Part shown: piece by piece, positions 42,858 through 50,184 of the stretch
Position numbering within the stretch: position 1 is the first letter of the stretch
Layout: every line of letters starts with the position of its first letter
Assembly: GCF_002807035.1 (NCBI RefSeq)
Contig: NZ_NIUC01000001.1
Span: 62,001-126,000 of the forward strand
Length of the DNA: 64,000 nucleotides
Direction of reading: 5' to 3'
DNA from: Algoriphagus formosus
GTDB lineage: Bacteria; Bacteroidota; Bacteroidia; Cytophagales; Cyclobacteriaceae
Program-made: the position numbers and the translations under genes
Notes under the pieces: model-generated
Database searches by the model: none
Told to the model about the DNA's origin: nothing
Seen by the model: the letters and a program-made list of their open reading frames with translations, nothing else

Positions 42858-44111
42858 ATGGAAGGACAGGGACCTCTAATTACCAATGATGCCATTGTTT
42901 TTGGCATTTTGCTGGCCATTTTGGCCTTAGTTTTTAGCACAGCAGCCAGTAATAATAGAATCCTTCAAAAGTTTTATCGGGTAGTCCCGACAGTATTGCT
43001 CTGTTACTTCATTCCAGCGGTTTTCAATTCTTTGGGAATTATCTCAGGGGAAGATTCTAATCTTTATTTCGTTGCTAGCCGCTATTTACTTCCTGCATCT
43101 TTGGTGCTATTTACATTGAGCATTGACCTGAAAGGTATCCTGAAGCTAGGGCCGAAAGCGCTTACTATGTTTCTGGCAGGTACGCTCGGGATTATGCTGG
43201 GAGGTCCCTTGGCCTTGCTTACCGTCGGGACATTTTTCCCTGAGGTATTGGGAGGAGAAGGTCCCATGGAAATTTGGCGTGGACTTGCTACTATCGCTGG
43301 CTCATGGATAGGAGGAGGGGCTAATCAAACGGCCATGCTGGAGGTATTCGGTGCTGATTCAGACCTTTTCGCTCAAATGATCGCAGTAGATGTGTTGGTT
43401 GCCAATCTATGGATGGCATTTTTACTTTATTGGGCAGCCAAGCCCGAAAAAATCGATAATTTCTTCAAAGCGGATACCTCTGCTATTTATGAACTACGGG
43501 ATAAGATTGCTGATTTTAGGTCCAAAATCATGCGGATTCCTACGCTCTCTGATAGTATGGTGATTCTCGGTGTCGCATTTGGAATCACCGGTGTTTCTCA
43601 CTTGCTGGCGGATAATCTTGCCCCCTATATTGGAGAGAATTATCCGCAGCTTAAGGATTATTCTTTGGATTCGACTTTCTTCTGGATCGTGGTTGTCGCT
43701 ACTACTGCTGGTTTGGCTTTGTCTTTTACCCGTGCAAGAAATCTCGAAGGAGCTGGTGCTTCTCGCTTTGGGTCAGTTTTTTTGTATATTCTAGTTGCCA
43801 CCATTGGAATGCAGATGGATTTGGGTGCTGTCTTAGATAACCCTATTTTATTTGTCATAGGGATTCTTTGGATGTTCTTCCACATTTTGATCATGCTTCT
43901 GGTAGCATGGTTGATCAAAGCTCCTTTCTTTTATGTAGCAGTGGGCTCCCAGGCCAATGTAGGAGGAGCTGCGTCAGCACCCATTGTAGCAGGTGCTTTT
44001 GATGCTTCATTAGCTCCGGTTGGAGTGCTTTTGGCAGTCCTCGGCTATGCTGTAGGTACCTATGGAGCTTATCTATGCGGCCTGATGATGCAGGCTGTTT
44101 CTGGTATGTGA
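42858..44111 (+). CDS. DUF819 family membrane protein
   Basis: This 417-residue protein has about 12 hydrophobic segments and the Gly/Ala-rich half-helix regions typical of DUF819 (YjcL-like) proteins: GSWIGGGANQTAMLEVFGAD in the first half and GSQANVGGAASAPIVAGAF in the second. These two repeats imply an inverted-repeat carrier fold. The family is thought to transport small organic acids or amino acids, but no substrate is established. A thioredoxin-like ferredoxin gene follows after 10 bp, an unusual pairing. Confidence 0.92.
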   Translation: MEGQGPLITNDAIVFGILLAILALVFSTAASNNRILQKFYRVVPTVLLCYFIPAVFNSLGIISGEDSNLYFVASRYLLPASLVLFTLSIDLKGILKLGPKALTMFLAGTLGIMLGGPLALLTVGTFFPEVLGGEGPMEIWRGLATIAGSWIGGGANQTAMLEVFGADSDLFAQMIAVDVLVANLWMAFLLYWAAKPEKIDNFFKADTSAIYELRDKIADFRSKIMRIPTLSDSMVILGVAFGITGVSHLLADNLAPYIGENYPQLKDYSLDSTFFWIVVVATTAGLALSFTRARNLEGAGASRFGSVFLYILVATIGMQMDLGAVLDNPILFVIGILWMFFHILIMLLVAWLIKAPFFYVAVGSQANVGGAASAPIVAGAFDASLAPVGVLLAVLGYAVGTYGAYLCGLMMQAVSGM

Positions 44112-44121
44112 TTTAGCTTAT

Positions 44122-44370
44122 ATGAGGCACAAACGTGAATTGATTTTTGTATGTACGGGTTCTGACTGCAAGAAAGCAGGTGCAAAAGGTCTGTGCAAAG
44201 AGCTCAAAGAATCATTCAAAAAGTCGCCTATGAAAGGAAATTGTAAGTTGATCCAAACCAAATGTCTGGATCATTGTAAGTCGGCTCCAGTGGTGATTTT
44301 GGATGATCATTTTTACAAAAAGACCAATTTTGCTCAGATCTTGAATGAATTAGAAAAGAAGCTGAAATAG
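44122..44370 (+). CDS. Thioredoxin-like [2Fe-2S] ferredoxin
   Basis: This 82-residue protein has the cysteine pattern of the NuoE/thioredoxin-like ferredoxin fold: C11 and C16 (VCTGSDC, spacing 4) and C48 and C52 (KCLDHC, spacing 3), plus extra cysteines C25 and C41. It should carry one [2Fe-2S] cluster and transfer electrons in the cytoplasm. It sits 10 bp after the DUF819 gene and ahead of a terminator, so the two form a unit. Its redox partner is unknown. Confidence 0.9.
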   Translation: MRHKRELIFVCTGSDCKKAGAKGLCKELKESFKKSPMKGNCKLIQTKCLDHCKSAPVVILDDHFYKKTNFAQILNELEKKLK

Positions 44371-44381
44371 CCGATTGACAC

Positions 44382-44411
44382 AAAAAAATCCCGACTTAGC
44401 GGGATTTTTTT
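44382..44411. terminator. Bidirectional terminator
   Basis: AAAAAAATCCCG (44382-44393) pairs perfectly with its complement at 44400-44411 across a 6-nt loop, with flanking A and T runs. It separates the ferredoxin gene (plus) from ybjQ (minus). Confidence 0.92.
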
Positions 44412-44426
44412 TTCATCTAGTTGAGA

Positions 44427-44747
44427 TTAAAGCTTCTCAATTTTGACTGCCGTACCACTTGCGGTTACCATTAGCATACCATCACGGATCGTCTCATAGT
44501 CAAGATCGATTCCGATAATGGCATTGGCGCCAAAACTTCTTGCTTGCATCTCCATCTCAGTCATCGCAGTGGCTTTTGCCTCTCTCAAAACTCTTTCGTA
44601 GGAACCTGAGCGACCTCCTACAATGTCTGTAATGCTTGCAAAAAAATCTTTGAAAACATTGGCACCGATGATGGTCTCGCCGGATACTATTCCTAAATAT
44701 TGTGTGACTTTGTGCCCTTCCAGGCTGTTGGTAGTTGAAATGATCAT
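44427..44747 (-). CDS. YbjQ/UPF0145 family protein
   Basis: This 106-residue protein matches the YbjQ (UPF0145, also called heavy-metal-binding domain) family: TTNSLEGHKVTQYLGIVSGE, GGRSGSYERVLREA and ARSFGANAIIGIDLDYE. Family members form small pentameric beta/alpha assemblies; the metal-binding label rests on weak evidence and no clear function is known. It is a single gene. Its start agrees with the family N-terminus (MIISTTNS). Confidence 0.93.
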   Translation of the reverse strand: MIISTTNSLEGHKVTQYLGIVSGETIIGANVFKDFFASITDIVGGRSGSYERVLREAKATAMTEMEMQARSFGANAIIGIDLDYETIRDGMLMVTASGTAVKIEKL

Positions 44748-44883
44748 AGTGTTAGTATTAAAATTGAACTTCTTTAATCACGCAAACCGAGATAATTTGT
44801 TCTGATTTGCATGTTAGCGATTAATTTGGGTCATAAATTAGAATTAGCAAAAGAAGCCTTGATAAATTATCGGCTAGAATATC

Positions 44884-44890
44884 TATCTTG
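44884..44890 (+). promoter_or_regulatory. Promoter -7-like box before the 44895 gene
   Basis: TATCTTG ends 4 nt before the ATG at 44895. It is the same element seen before the NfeD gene, and the spacing implies a leaderless transcript. Confidence 0.4.
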
Positions 44891-44894
44891 AGCT

Positions 44895-45422
44895 ATGGAT
44901 TTGGGGAATATTATTTACATCATTGCGATTATCATCTACTTTATCTATCAGGCAACTAGTGGTAAAAAGAAGGCAAAGAACCCTGAAATGCCTGATAATC
45001 AATCTCCCGAAGATGAAAGCAAGCCGGTCACCTTTGAAGATTTGCTAAAAGAAATTCGGGATATTCAAGAAGGTAAGCCCAAGGAGGAAGCCAAGCCAAA
45101 GCCTAAACCTCAAGCCCCACCAAAAAGAAGAGAATCCTTCGAGCCTATCAAGGCTGAAAAAGTTCCTACTTCTTCCTACAAACCTCTTGAAGAGCAGGAC
45201 GACGAAATACAATATTACCAGGGAGCTTTCGAAAAACTTGACCCAAAATCAGTCAAAACTTCTGAAGGAATACCTGAAATTCCATCCTCTTCCAGTGATG
45301 AGCGTTTTATCAAATACCGAAGTAAGAAAAAGGTAAATCCCTACGCCAAATTGGTGAAAAACAAAGATTCTTTAAAGAACGCCATTGTCCTCAAGGAGAT
45401 CCTCGATAGAAGGCATTTTTAG
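44895..45422 (+). CDS. Single-pass membrane protein with charged low-complexity region
   Basis: This 175-residue protein has one N-terminal membrane segment (about 4-20, IIYIIAIIIYFIYQ) and a long Pro/Lys/Glu-rich region (about 25-110, including PKEEAKPKPKPQAPPKRR), ending with a basic, helical tail (NPYAKLVKNKDSLKNAIVLK). I recognise no family. Such short anchor plus charged tail proteins are common in Bacteroidota, usually as envelope or assembly accessories. It is upstream of, but probably separate from, the Rieske operon (67 bp). Confidence 0.75.
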   Translation: MDLGNIIYIIAIIIYFIYQATSGKKKAKNPEMPDNQSPEDESKPVTFEDLLKEIRDIQEGKPKEEAKPKPKPQAPPKRRESFEPIKAEKVPTSSYKPLEEQDDEIQYYQGAFEKLDPKSVKTSEGIPEIPSSSSDERFIKYRSKKKVNPYAKLVKNKDSLKNAIVLKEILDRRHF

Positions 45423-45489
45423 GCTGCAACAAACATTTTAAATCCACAAAGGCTTTTGTTCTCGTATATCCAACGAAACATTAGCTATC

Positions 45490-45975
45490 ATGAAAACAAT
45501 TCAAGTAAAATCGGGGAATTTGACAAATTCCCGCAGAGCTTTTCTGGAAAAATCCGGTTCTGTGCTCGCTATGTCCGTCTTTGGACTTTCTTTTTTCACC
45601 AGTTGCTCAGATGAGGAAGATGCTACTCCTCAGGCTCCCCCAACAGGCGGAGGAAGCGGAATTACTGTAGCTGGAAACACCATTACCATTGATCTAAATC
45701 AGCAAACAGGGCTAGCCAATAGTGGAGGCTGGTTGCTTATCATCGAAGCTCAAACTCTTGTGGTAAATGTGGGGGGAAGCTACAGCGCTTTGACATCCGT
45801 GTGTACCCATTCTGCTTGTGACAGAAACTGGAGTTACTCAGGCAATCGATTCACTTGCTCTTGCCATGGATCACAGTTTGACACAGAAGGAAACGTTCTT
45901 CAAGGTCCTGCCAATCGACCACTTGAGCGATTTGATACCAGTGTCAGCAATGATATTTTGACCATCACCAAGTGA
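45490..45975 (+). CDS. Exported Rieske [2Fe-2S] lipoprotein
   Basis: This 161-residue protein has a twin-arginine-like signal (SRRAFLEKSG, Arg15-Arg16) followed by a lipobox (FFTSC, Cys39). The Rieske domain (about 60-160) has box 1 C105-T-H107 and box 2 C123-S-C125-H126, with C110 and C125 placed for the disulfide that stabilises high-potential Rieske clusters. It should carry a [2Fe-2S] cluster on the periplasmic face, exported folded through Tat. It is the first gene of a translationally coupled unit with YceI and DUF5777 proteins; no cytochrome b is near, so it is not a bc complex. Confidence 0.93.
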   Translation: MKTIQVKSGNLTNSRRAFLEKSGSVLAMSVFGLSFFTSCSDEEDATPQAPPTGGGSGITVAGNTITIDLNQQTGLANSGGWLLIIEAQTLVVNVGGSYSALTSVCTHSACDRNWSYSGNRFTCSCHGSQFDTEGNVLQGPANRPLERFDTSVSNDILTITK

Positions 45976-46520
45976 TGAGAAGGCTTGTTTTATTCGTATT
46001 CTTTTCTGCTCTCAGTTTTTTGACCTACGGTCAAAACTTCGTCACAGAGGACGGAAAAGCTGTTTTCACTTCCAAAGCTCCTTTGAATGAGTTCGAAGGT
46101 GTATCTCAGAAACTTCACGGGTTGATCGACCTGGATAAAAACTTGGTTGATTTCTACCTTGATCTGAATACCCTCGATACCGGAATAGGATTACGGGATC
46201 GTCACATGCGGGAAAATTATCTGGAGACAGATAAATATCCCTTTGCAGAATTTACCGGAAAAATGCTGACTGTACCTGACTTAGATTCTGACGATTGGGT
46301 AGCTGTCGAGGTGGAAGGTATTTTCAAAATCCATGGTAAAGAGAAACAAATTCGAATTCCGGGAATGCTGAAAAAAGAGGAGAAAGGCCTTGTGAAATTA
46401 CAGGCAGACTTCGAAGTGCTTTTAGGAGACTTTGATATAGAAATTCCAAAATTGGTCTTTTATGAATTGGCTGAAAAGCAGTTGGTTCATATTGAGGGAG
46501 ATCTAAAACTTCAGAACTGA
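45975..46520 (+). CDS. YceI family periplasmic protein
   Basis: I start at the ATG of the TGATG overlap with the Rieske stop (181 residues). A signal peptide ends near TYGQ. The lipocalin-like YceI domain follows, with DLNTLDTGIGLRDRHMRENYL and KYPFAEFTGKM. Family members bind polyisoprenoids or quinone-like molecules and are linked to electron-transfer or isoprenoid biology. Its stop overlaps the next start by another TGATG, so expression of the three proteins is tightly coupled. Confidence 0.93.
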   Translation: MRRLVLFVFFSALSFLTYGQNFVTEDGKAVFTSKAPLNEFEGVSQKLHGLIDLDKNLVDFYLDLNTLDTGIGLRDRHMRENYLETDKYPFAEFTGKMLTVPDLDSDDWVAVEVEGIFKIHGKEKQIRIPGMLKKEEKGLVKLQADFEVLLGDFDIEIPKLVFYELAEKQLVHIEGDLKLQN

Positions 46521-47389
46521 TGCAAAAGCTATTTACTTTAATATTGATTGGCAGCTTGATTTCCTTTTCCGCAAAGGGGCAGTTAGAGCGGAAACTTGTC
46601 AACGAAAATCAACCGGTGGATCTGATTTTTCATGCTCCCAGGCATATCAATCTGCTTACCGTAGAGCCCTTGGACAAAAAGACCATGCACTTTGCCATCA
46701 TGCATACCTTTGGTACCTTGAATGGAGGTGTCGAGAACCTGTTTGGCTTGGATAATGGTGCAAATATTCAGTTTAGTTTTGAGTTTGCGCTTTCTGAGAA
46801 GTTTTCGGCTGGAATTTCGAGGAGTAGCCGGGATAAGGTTTACCAGGTATTTGGTCGATATCATTTGCTTGAGCAGCGCTTAAATGAGTCTATGCCAGTC
46901 AGTGTCAGTCTTGCAGGTGGAATGGGAGTGAATACCAGTAATTATGATTTTCTCCCTGAAAATGCTCCTAACTTCTCAGAGCGAAGCAATTACTTCGCTC
47001 AGGTGATGATTGCCAGAAAGTTTACTGATAGAATCAGCCTGCAGTTGAGTCCAATGATGGCTTATTTTGTAGACCCTAGGCCTGTTTATCAAATCGAGGG
47101 GACAGAAAATTTCTATCTAGCTCTCGGGCTTAGTGGAAAGTTTAAAGTCGGAGAGCGCTCTTCGCTTACTTTGCAATACATCCCAAATTTGAATACAGAT
47201 CTTCGAAGCAATTTTGGAATAGGTTGGGACGTGGAGGCTGGTGGACACGTATTTCAAATGTATTTCGTGACCTCTCAGGCATTAAACGAACCCTATTTGC
47301 TAGCCGGAGGCAATGGAGTACCCGGTGAAGAATTTAGACTTGGATTCAATGTGAATCGGGTATTTGCGATTGGTCAGAAGAAGAGATAG
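46520..47389 (+). CDS. DUF5777 family outer-membrane beta-barrel protein
   Basis: This 289-residue protein has a signal peptide (about 1-20, ending AKGQ) and alternating amphipathic strands typical of a small outer-membrane barrel, ending in an aromatic/basic tail (FNVNRVFAIGQ). The N-terminal part, VDLIFHAPRHINLLTVEPL, and HFAIMHTFGTLNGGVENLFGLDNG fit the DUF5777 family. No channel or enzyme function is established. Coupled by TGATG to YceI, it may help bring a redox partner or lipid to the Rieske protein (inference). Confidence 0.88.
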   Translation: MQKLFTLILIGSLISFSAKGQLERKLVNENQPVDLIFHAPRHINLLTVEPLDKKTMHFAIMHTFGTLNGGVENLFGLDNGANIQFSFEFALSEKFSAGISRSSRDKVYQVFGRYHLLEQRLNESMPVSVSLAGGMGVNTSNYDFLPENAPNFSERSNYFAQVMIARKFTDRISLQLSPMMAYFVDPRPVYQIEGTENFYLALGLSGKFKVGERSSLTLQYIPNLNTDLRSNFGIGWDVEAGGHVFQMYFVTSQALNEPYLLAGGNGVPGEEFRLGFNVNRVFAIGQKKR

Positions 47390-47477
47390 AATGTCGATTT
47401 GAATGCTTTTTTACAAAGCTTTGTCCTGTTGAAGTGGAGCCATTCATTGTTATAGGTCTTTAAACATTCTTAAGAAA

Positions 47478-49064
47478 TTAATCCCTTCTTCTATAAATTT
47501 GAATTTCAACCTGACCATCTACTTGACCTTCCTGCATTTGATAGGAAGGTTTGAGTAGGCTTTCTAATGGTCTAATATCCTCTTCCTCCTGAGGATAAGC
47601 GTGCTGATAATAATTGTAGATAAAGACCCGAATTTCTTCCGGAGCAGTTCCTATTAAAGAATCAGCACTTTCTATAGGGATAAGTATTTTAGCAGTGAGA
47701 TTTTGGTCTGGAATGAGTACTTCTCTGCTGAAATAAATGAAGTTGTTTACTAGTATAGGTGATTGATTTTCAGTAGATAATAGCTCTCTGTTTAACTCTT
47801 TGATTAAATTTTGATAATCTTTTAAGTCTTTTTGATACTGAATGGCTAAGATAGCCGGACTTATGAGGACTAAGCTAAATGCGGCAACTTGCCAGTTGGA
47901 TTTTGGAAGGAAAAGTAGGACGGCAAGAACTCCTTGAAAAGCCGCGGTTTTCCAATCATTTTGAAATACACTGATGGCGACACCTAGAATCATTAAGGAC
48001 ATTATTGTCCATTTCATTTTAGGATTAGTTTTCCAAGTTTTCCAACCACTGCCTATTAAAAATGCCAATATCGGAACAATCACGATCAGGTGACGAGGGT
48101 TCAGGTAAATGGGATTGTAGAGTTCGAGCGTAGAACTCATAAACCAAAAACCGATTAAGAGGGAGAGGAAAGCCAAAGAAAACTCAAGATCTTTAGGTTT
48201 TTTTGTCTTCAAAGCATTCCAAATTCCGGGAATAGAAAAGACTATCCAAGGCCAATAAATGCGTTCTACAAAGGTTGTGATAGGCAAATAGCTCAATCGT
48301 CTCAACATACTTTTCCAACCTTTGTCTGCGTAGGTAAATTCAGAAACGTAATGCCCTGCATTGATAGAAGTAACCCGGTAGAAAGGGTCTCCAAACTTCC
48401 ACCAGAAATACGCCAAATAAAGGAGTATGACGGTTGCGCCCAAAGCAATTAAGTAGCTTAGAAAGGAGAAATTCATTTTTTTTGACCTCCAGTCAAAATA
48501 TAAAATCAGAATTGGAAAAGTACCCAATAAGACCATGGTTTCTTTGGTAACCATTCCCACAAAAAAGCCAATAATGATTCCTAGAGCTGCCAAAAAGGGC
48601 TTTTGAAAGCGAAAAGTCGAGGCGAAAACCACAAAAGCAACGCATAGTACCAATAAAGCATCAGGATACACCTTGGTCAAAAAGTGCAGCAAATAAACCT
48701 GAGTGAGCATCCAAATGCTAAAAACCATCTTTCTTTCTTTTCCTGATTGCAGCCTAAAGAGCAATAGAAATGTAATCAGGTAGGCTAAGAGTGATATTGC
48801 CGATGCCCAATGGGGATTCATCCCAAACCAATGCACAATTAATCCTGCGGGTATGTAAGCGCCCCAACGACTAGAAAAGTGATAATCGTTTGTGGCCATT
48901 TTTCCCTCCCAAAAATCTCTCCCTGCAAGCAGGTAATACACATCATCGCTGAAAGTGATCCCGTCAAAACCAAAGAACCAGTAGCCAAAAAGAAAGATCA
49001 ATCCTCCCCACAAAACAATAGAGGACCAATTCTTAGCAAATACTGCGCTTTCATTCATTTGCAT
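47478..49064 (-). CDS. Glycosyltransferase family 39-like membrane protein
   Basis: This protein (528 residues from ATG 49064) has about 10-12 membrane segments and the first extracytoplasmic loop of GT-C enzymes (GFDGITFSDDVYYLLAGRDFWEG), with the acidic pair DD as the likely catalytic/metal site. It resembles PMT/ArnT-like lipid-linked-sugar transferases of family 39, which add sugars to protein or lipid on the outer face of the inner membrane. The acceptor is unknown. A -7 box (TAATTTTG) lies 5 nt before this start, so the longer reading from a TTG at 49088 is rejected. The next ATG (49058) is also possible. Confidence 0.85.
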   Translation of the reverse strand: MQMNESAVFAKNWSSIVLWGGLIFLFGYWFFGFDGITFSDDVYYLLAGRDFWEGKMATNDYHFSSRWGAYIPAGLIVHWFGMNPHWASAISLLAYLITFLLLFRLQSGKERKMVFSIWMLTQVYLLHFLTKVYPDALLVLCVAFVVFASTFRFQKPFLAALGIIIGFFVGMVTKETMVLLGTFPILILYFDWRSKKMNFSFLSYLIALGATVILLYLAYFWWKFGDPFYRVTSINAGHYVSEFTYADKGWKSMLRRLSYLPITTFVERIYWPWIVFSIPGIWNALKTKKPKDLEFSLAFLSLLIGFWFMSSTLELYNPIYLNPRHLIVIVPILAFLIGSGWKTWKTNPKMKWTIMSLMILGVAISVFQNDWKTAAFQGVLAVLLFLPKSNWQVAAFSLVLISPAILAIQYQKDLKDYQNLIKELNRELLSTENQSPILVNNFIYFSREVLIPDQNLTAKILIPIESADSLIGTAPEEIRVFIYNYYQHAYPQEEEDIRPLESLLKPSYQMQEGQVDGQVEIQIYRRRD

Positions 49065-49069
49065 ACTTC

Positions 49070-49077
49070 CAAAATTA
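49070..49077 (-). promoter_or_regulatory. Promoter -7 box of the GT39-like gene
   Basis: TAATTTTG on the minus strand is an exact TAnnTTTG match ending 5 nt before the ATG at 49064. It lies inside the longer ORF, which argues against the upstream TTG start. Confidence 0.5.
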
Positions 49078-49202
49078 GGCGATTTCAATTCTCCTTTTGG
49101 AAAGTGGAAATAATTTATTCATGACAATTACTGACAAAAAAATTAAAATTTACTTTCAAAGTGATAGTTTAGAGTCCTTTTTTAATTCAAAAAGAACCGA
49201 AT

Positions 49203-50117
49203 ATGGCAGCATCAGGAAAAGTAGAGCAGCAAAAAATTCTCCGTGTTTTCAAATTGATCAATCTTCTTAGAGGGAATATTGGGAAGCCGGTACATCGATT
49301 GGCAGAACTGTTAGAAACTGATGTCCGGACAATCTACCGATATTTTAAACTCCTAGAATCCTTGGGTTTTAAGGTGGAAAAGGAATTTAGCAAGTACAAA
49401 TTAGCGGAGTATCCCGGGAGTATGGATACAATGAATTTTTCTACTTTTTCTGCGGAAGAAAGTCAATGGTTAAGAGAAATCATCGAAAGTAAAGGGAAAA
49501 AGAACCTGCTTCGGGATTCGGTTTTACAAAAGCTTCAGCTTCGATCGGAGCTGCGAGAGAGCACTGAGGAGCTATTTCGTGCAAACTTGGGTCGAATTAT
49601 CGACGAAATTGGGAAAGGAATTCAGGAAGAGCGACAAATCTGGCTTCGTGACTACTATTCCTTGCACAGTGATTCTGTCAGTGATCGATTGGTGGAGCCG
49701 GTCGCATTTTCAAAGAATTATGAATTTATCCATGCTTTCGAACCGGAAAGTGGCTCGATGAAGGTTTTCAAAATTGAGCGAATTGGAGAGGTGATCGTAT
49801 CCAATGAAGCATGGAAAAATAAAAAGAAGCATGAAATTCCTGAGGAATCCTTTTTTGGATATACTGGAAAAAAACGCTTTCATGTCAGACTTCGAATGAG
49901 TAAAAAGGCCTACCAACTTATGCTTGAAGAATACCCAAATGCTCGCCCCTCGCTGAAAACTGAAAATCGTAATCAGTTTATTTTCGAAGGTAATGTGCCT
50001 CAGCTTCCTGGATTGGGTCGATTTATCCTGGGATTACCCGGTGAAATAAAAGTAGAAGAAGGTGATGAGATGAAGGAATACCTTTCCGCCCAAATACTCC
50101 GTGCCAATTATTTTTAG
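49203..50117 (+). CDS. WYL-domain transcriptional regulator
   Basis: This 304-residue protein has an N-terminal HTH (about 10-65, with HRLAELLETDVRTIYRYFKLLESLGF), a linker, and a WYL-type domain (about 140-225, with IWLRDYYSLHSDSVSDRLVEPVAF, where RD-YY replaces the usual WYL block) and a C-terminal WCX-like extension (about 226-300). Such regulators often respond to nucleic-acid ligands or metabolites and control neighbouring genes. It has no defence genes beside it; its target is unknown. A TAGTTTAG box (49165-49172) precedes it. Confidence 0.88.
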   Translation: MAASGKVEQQKILRVFKLINLLRGNIGKPVHRLAELLETDVRTIYRYFKLLESLGFKVEKEFSKYKLAEYPGSMDTMNFSTFSAEESQWLREIIESKGKKNLLRDSVLQKLQLRSELRESTEELFRANLGRIIDEIGKGIQEERQIWLRDYYSLHSDSVSDRLVEPVAFSKNYEFIHAFEPESGSMKVFKIERIGEVIVSNEAWKNKKKHEIPEESFFGYTGKKRFHVRLRMSKKAYQLMLEEYPNARPSLKTENRNQFIFEGNVPQLPGLGRFILGLPGEIKVEEGDEMKEYLSAQILRANYF

Positions 50118-50120
50118 AGA

Positions 50121-50128
50121 TAGCTTTG
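50121..50128 (+). promoter_or_regulatory. Promoter -7 box of the S8 peptidase gene
   Basis: TAGCTTTG exactly fits TAnnTTTG, 56 nt before the ATG at 50185. It lies just after the stop of the WYL regulator gene, so the protease gene has its own promoter. Confidence 0.5.
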
Positions 50129-50184
50129 TAATTTTTTATCGGATAACGTAAATTCCTGATAGTCAAAACCAAAACCTTTTTAAA

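Noticed and set aside
49203-50117. WYL regulator as a sign of a defence island
   Set aside because: WYL regulators often mark phage-defence loci, but no nuclease, toxin, helicase or restriction gene lies near it here.
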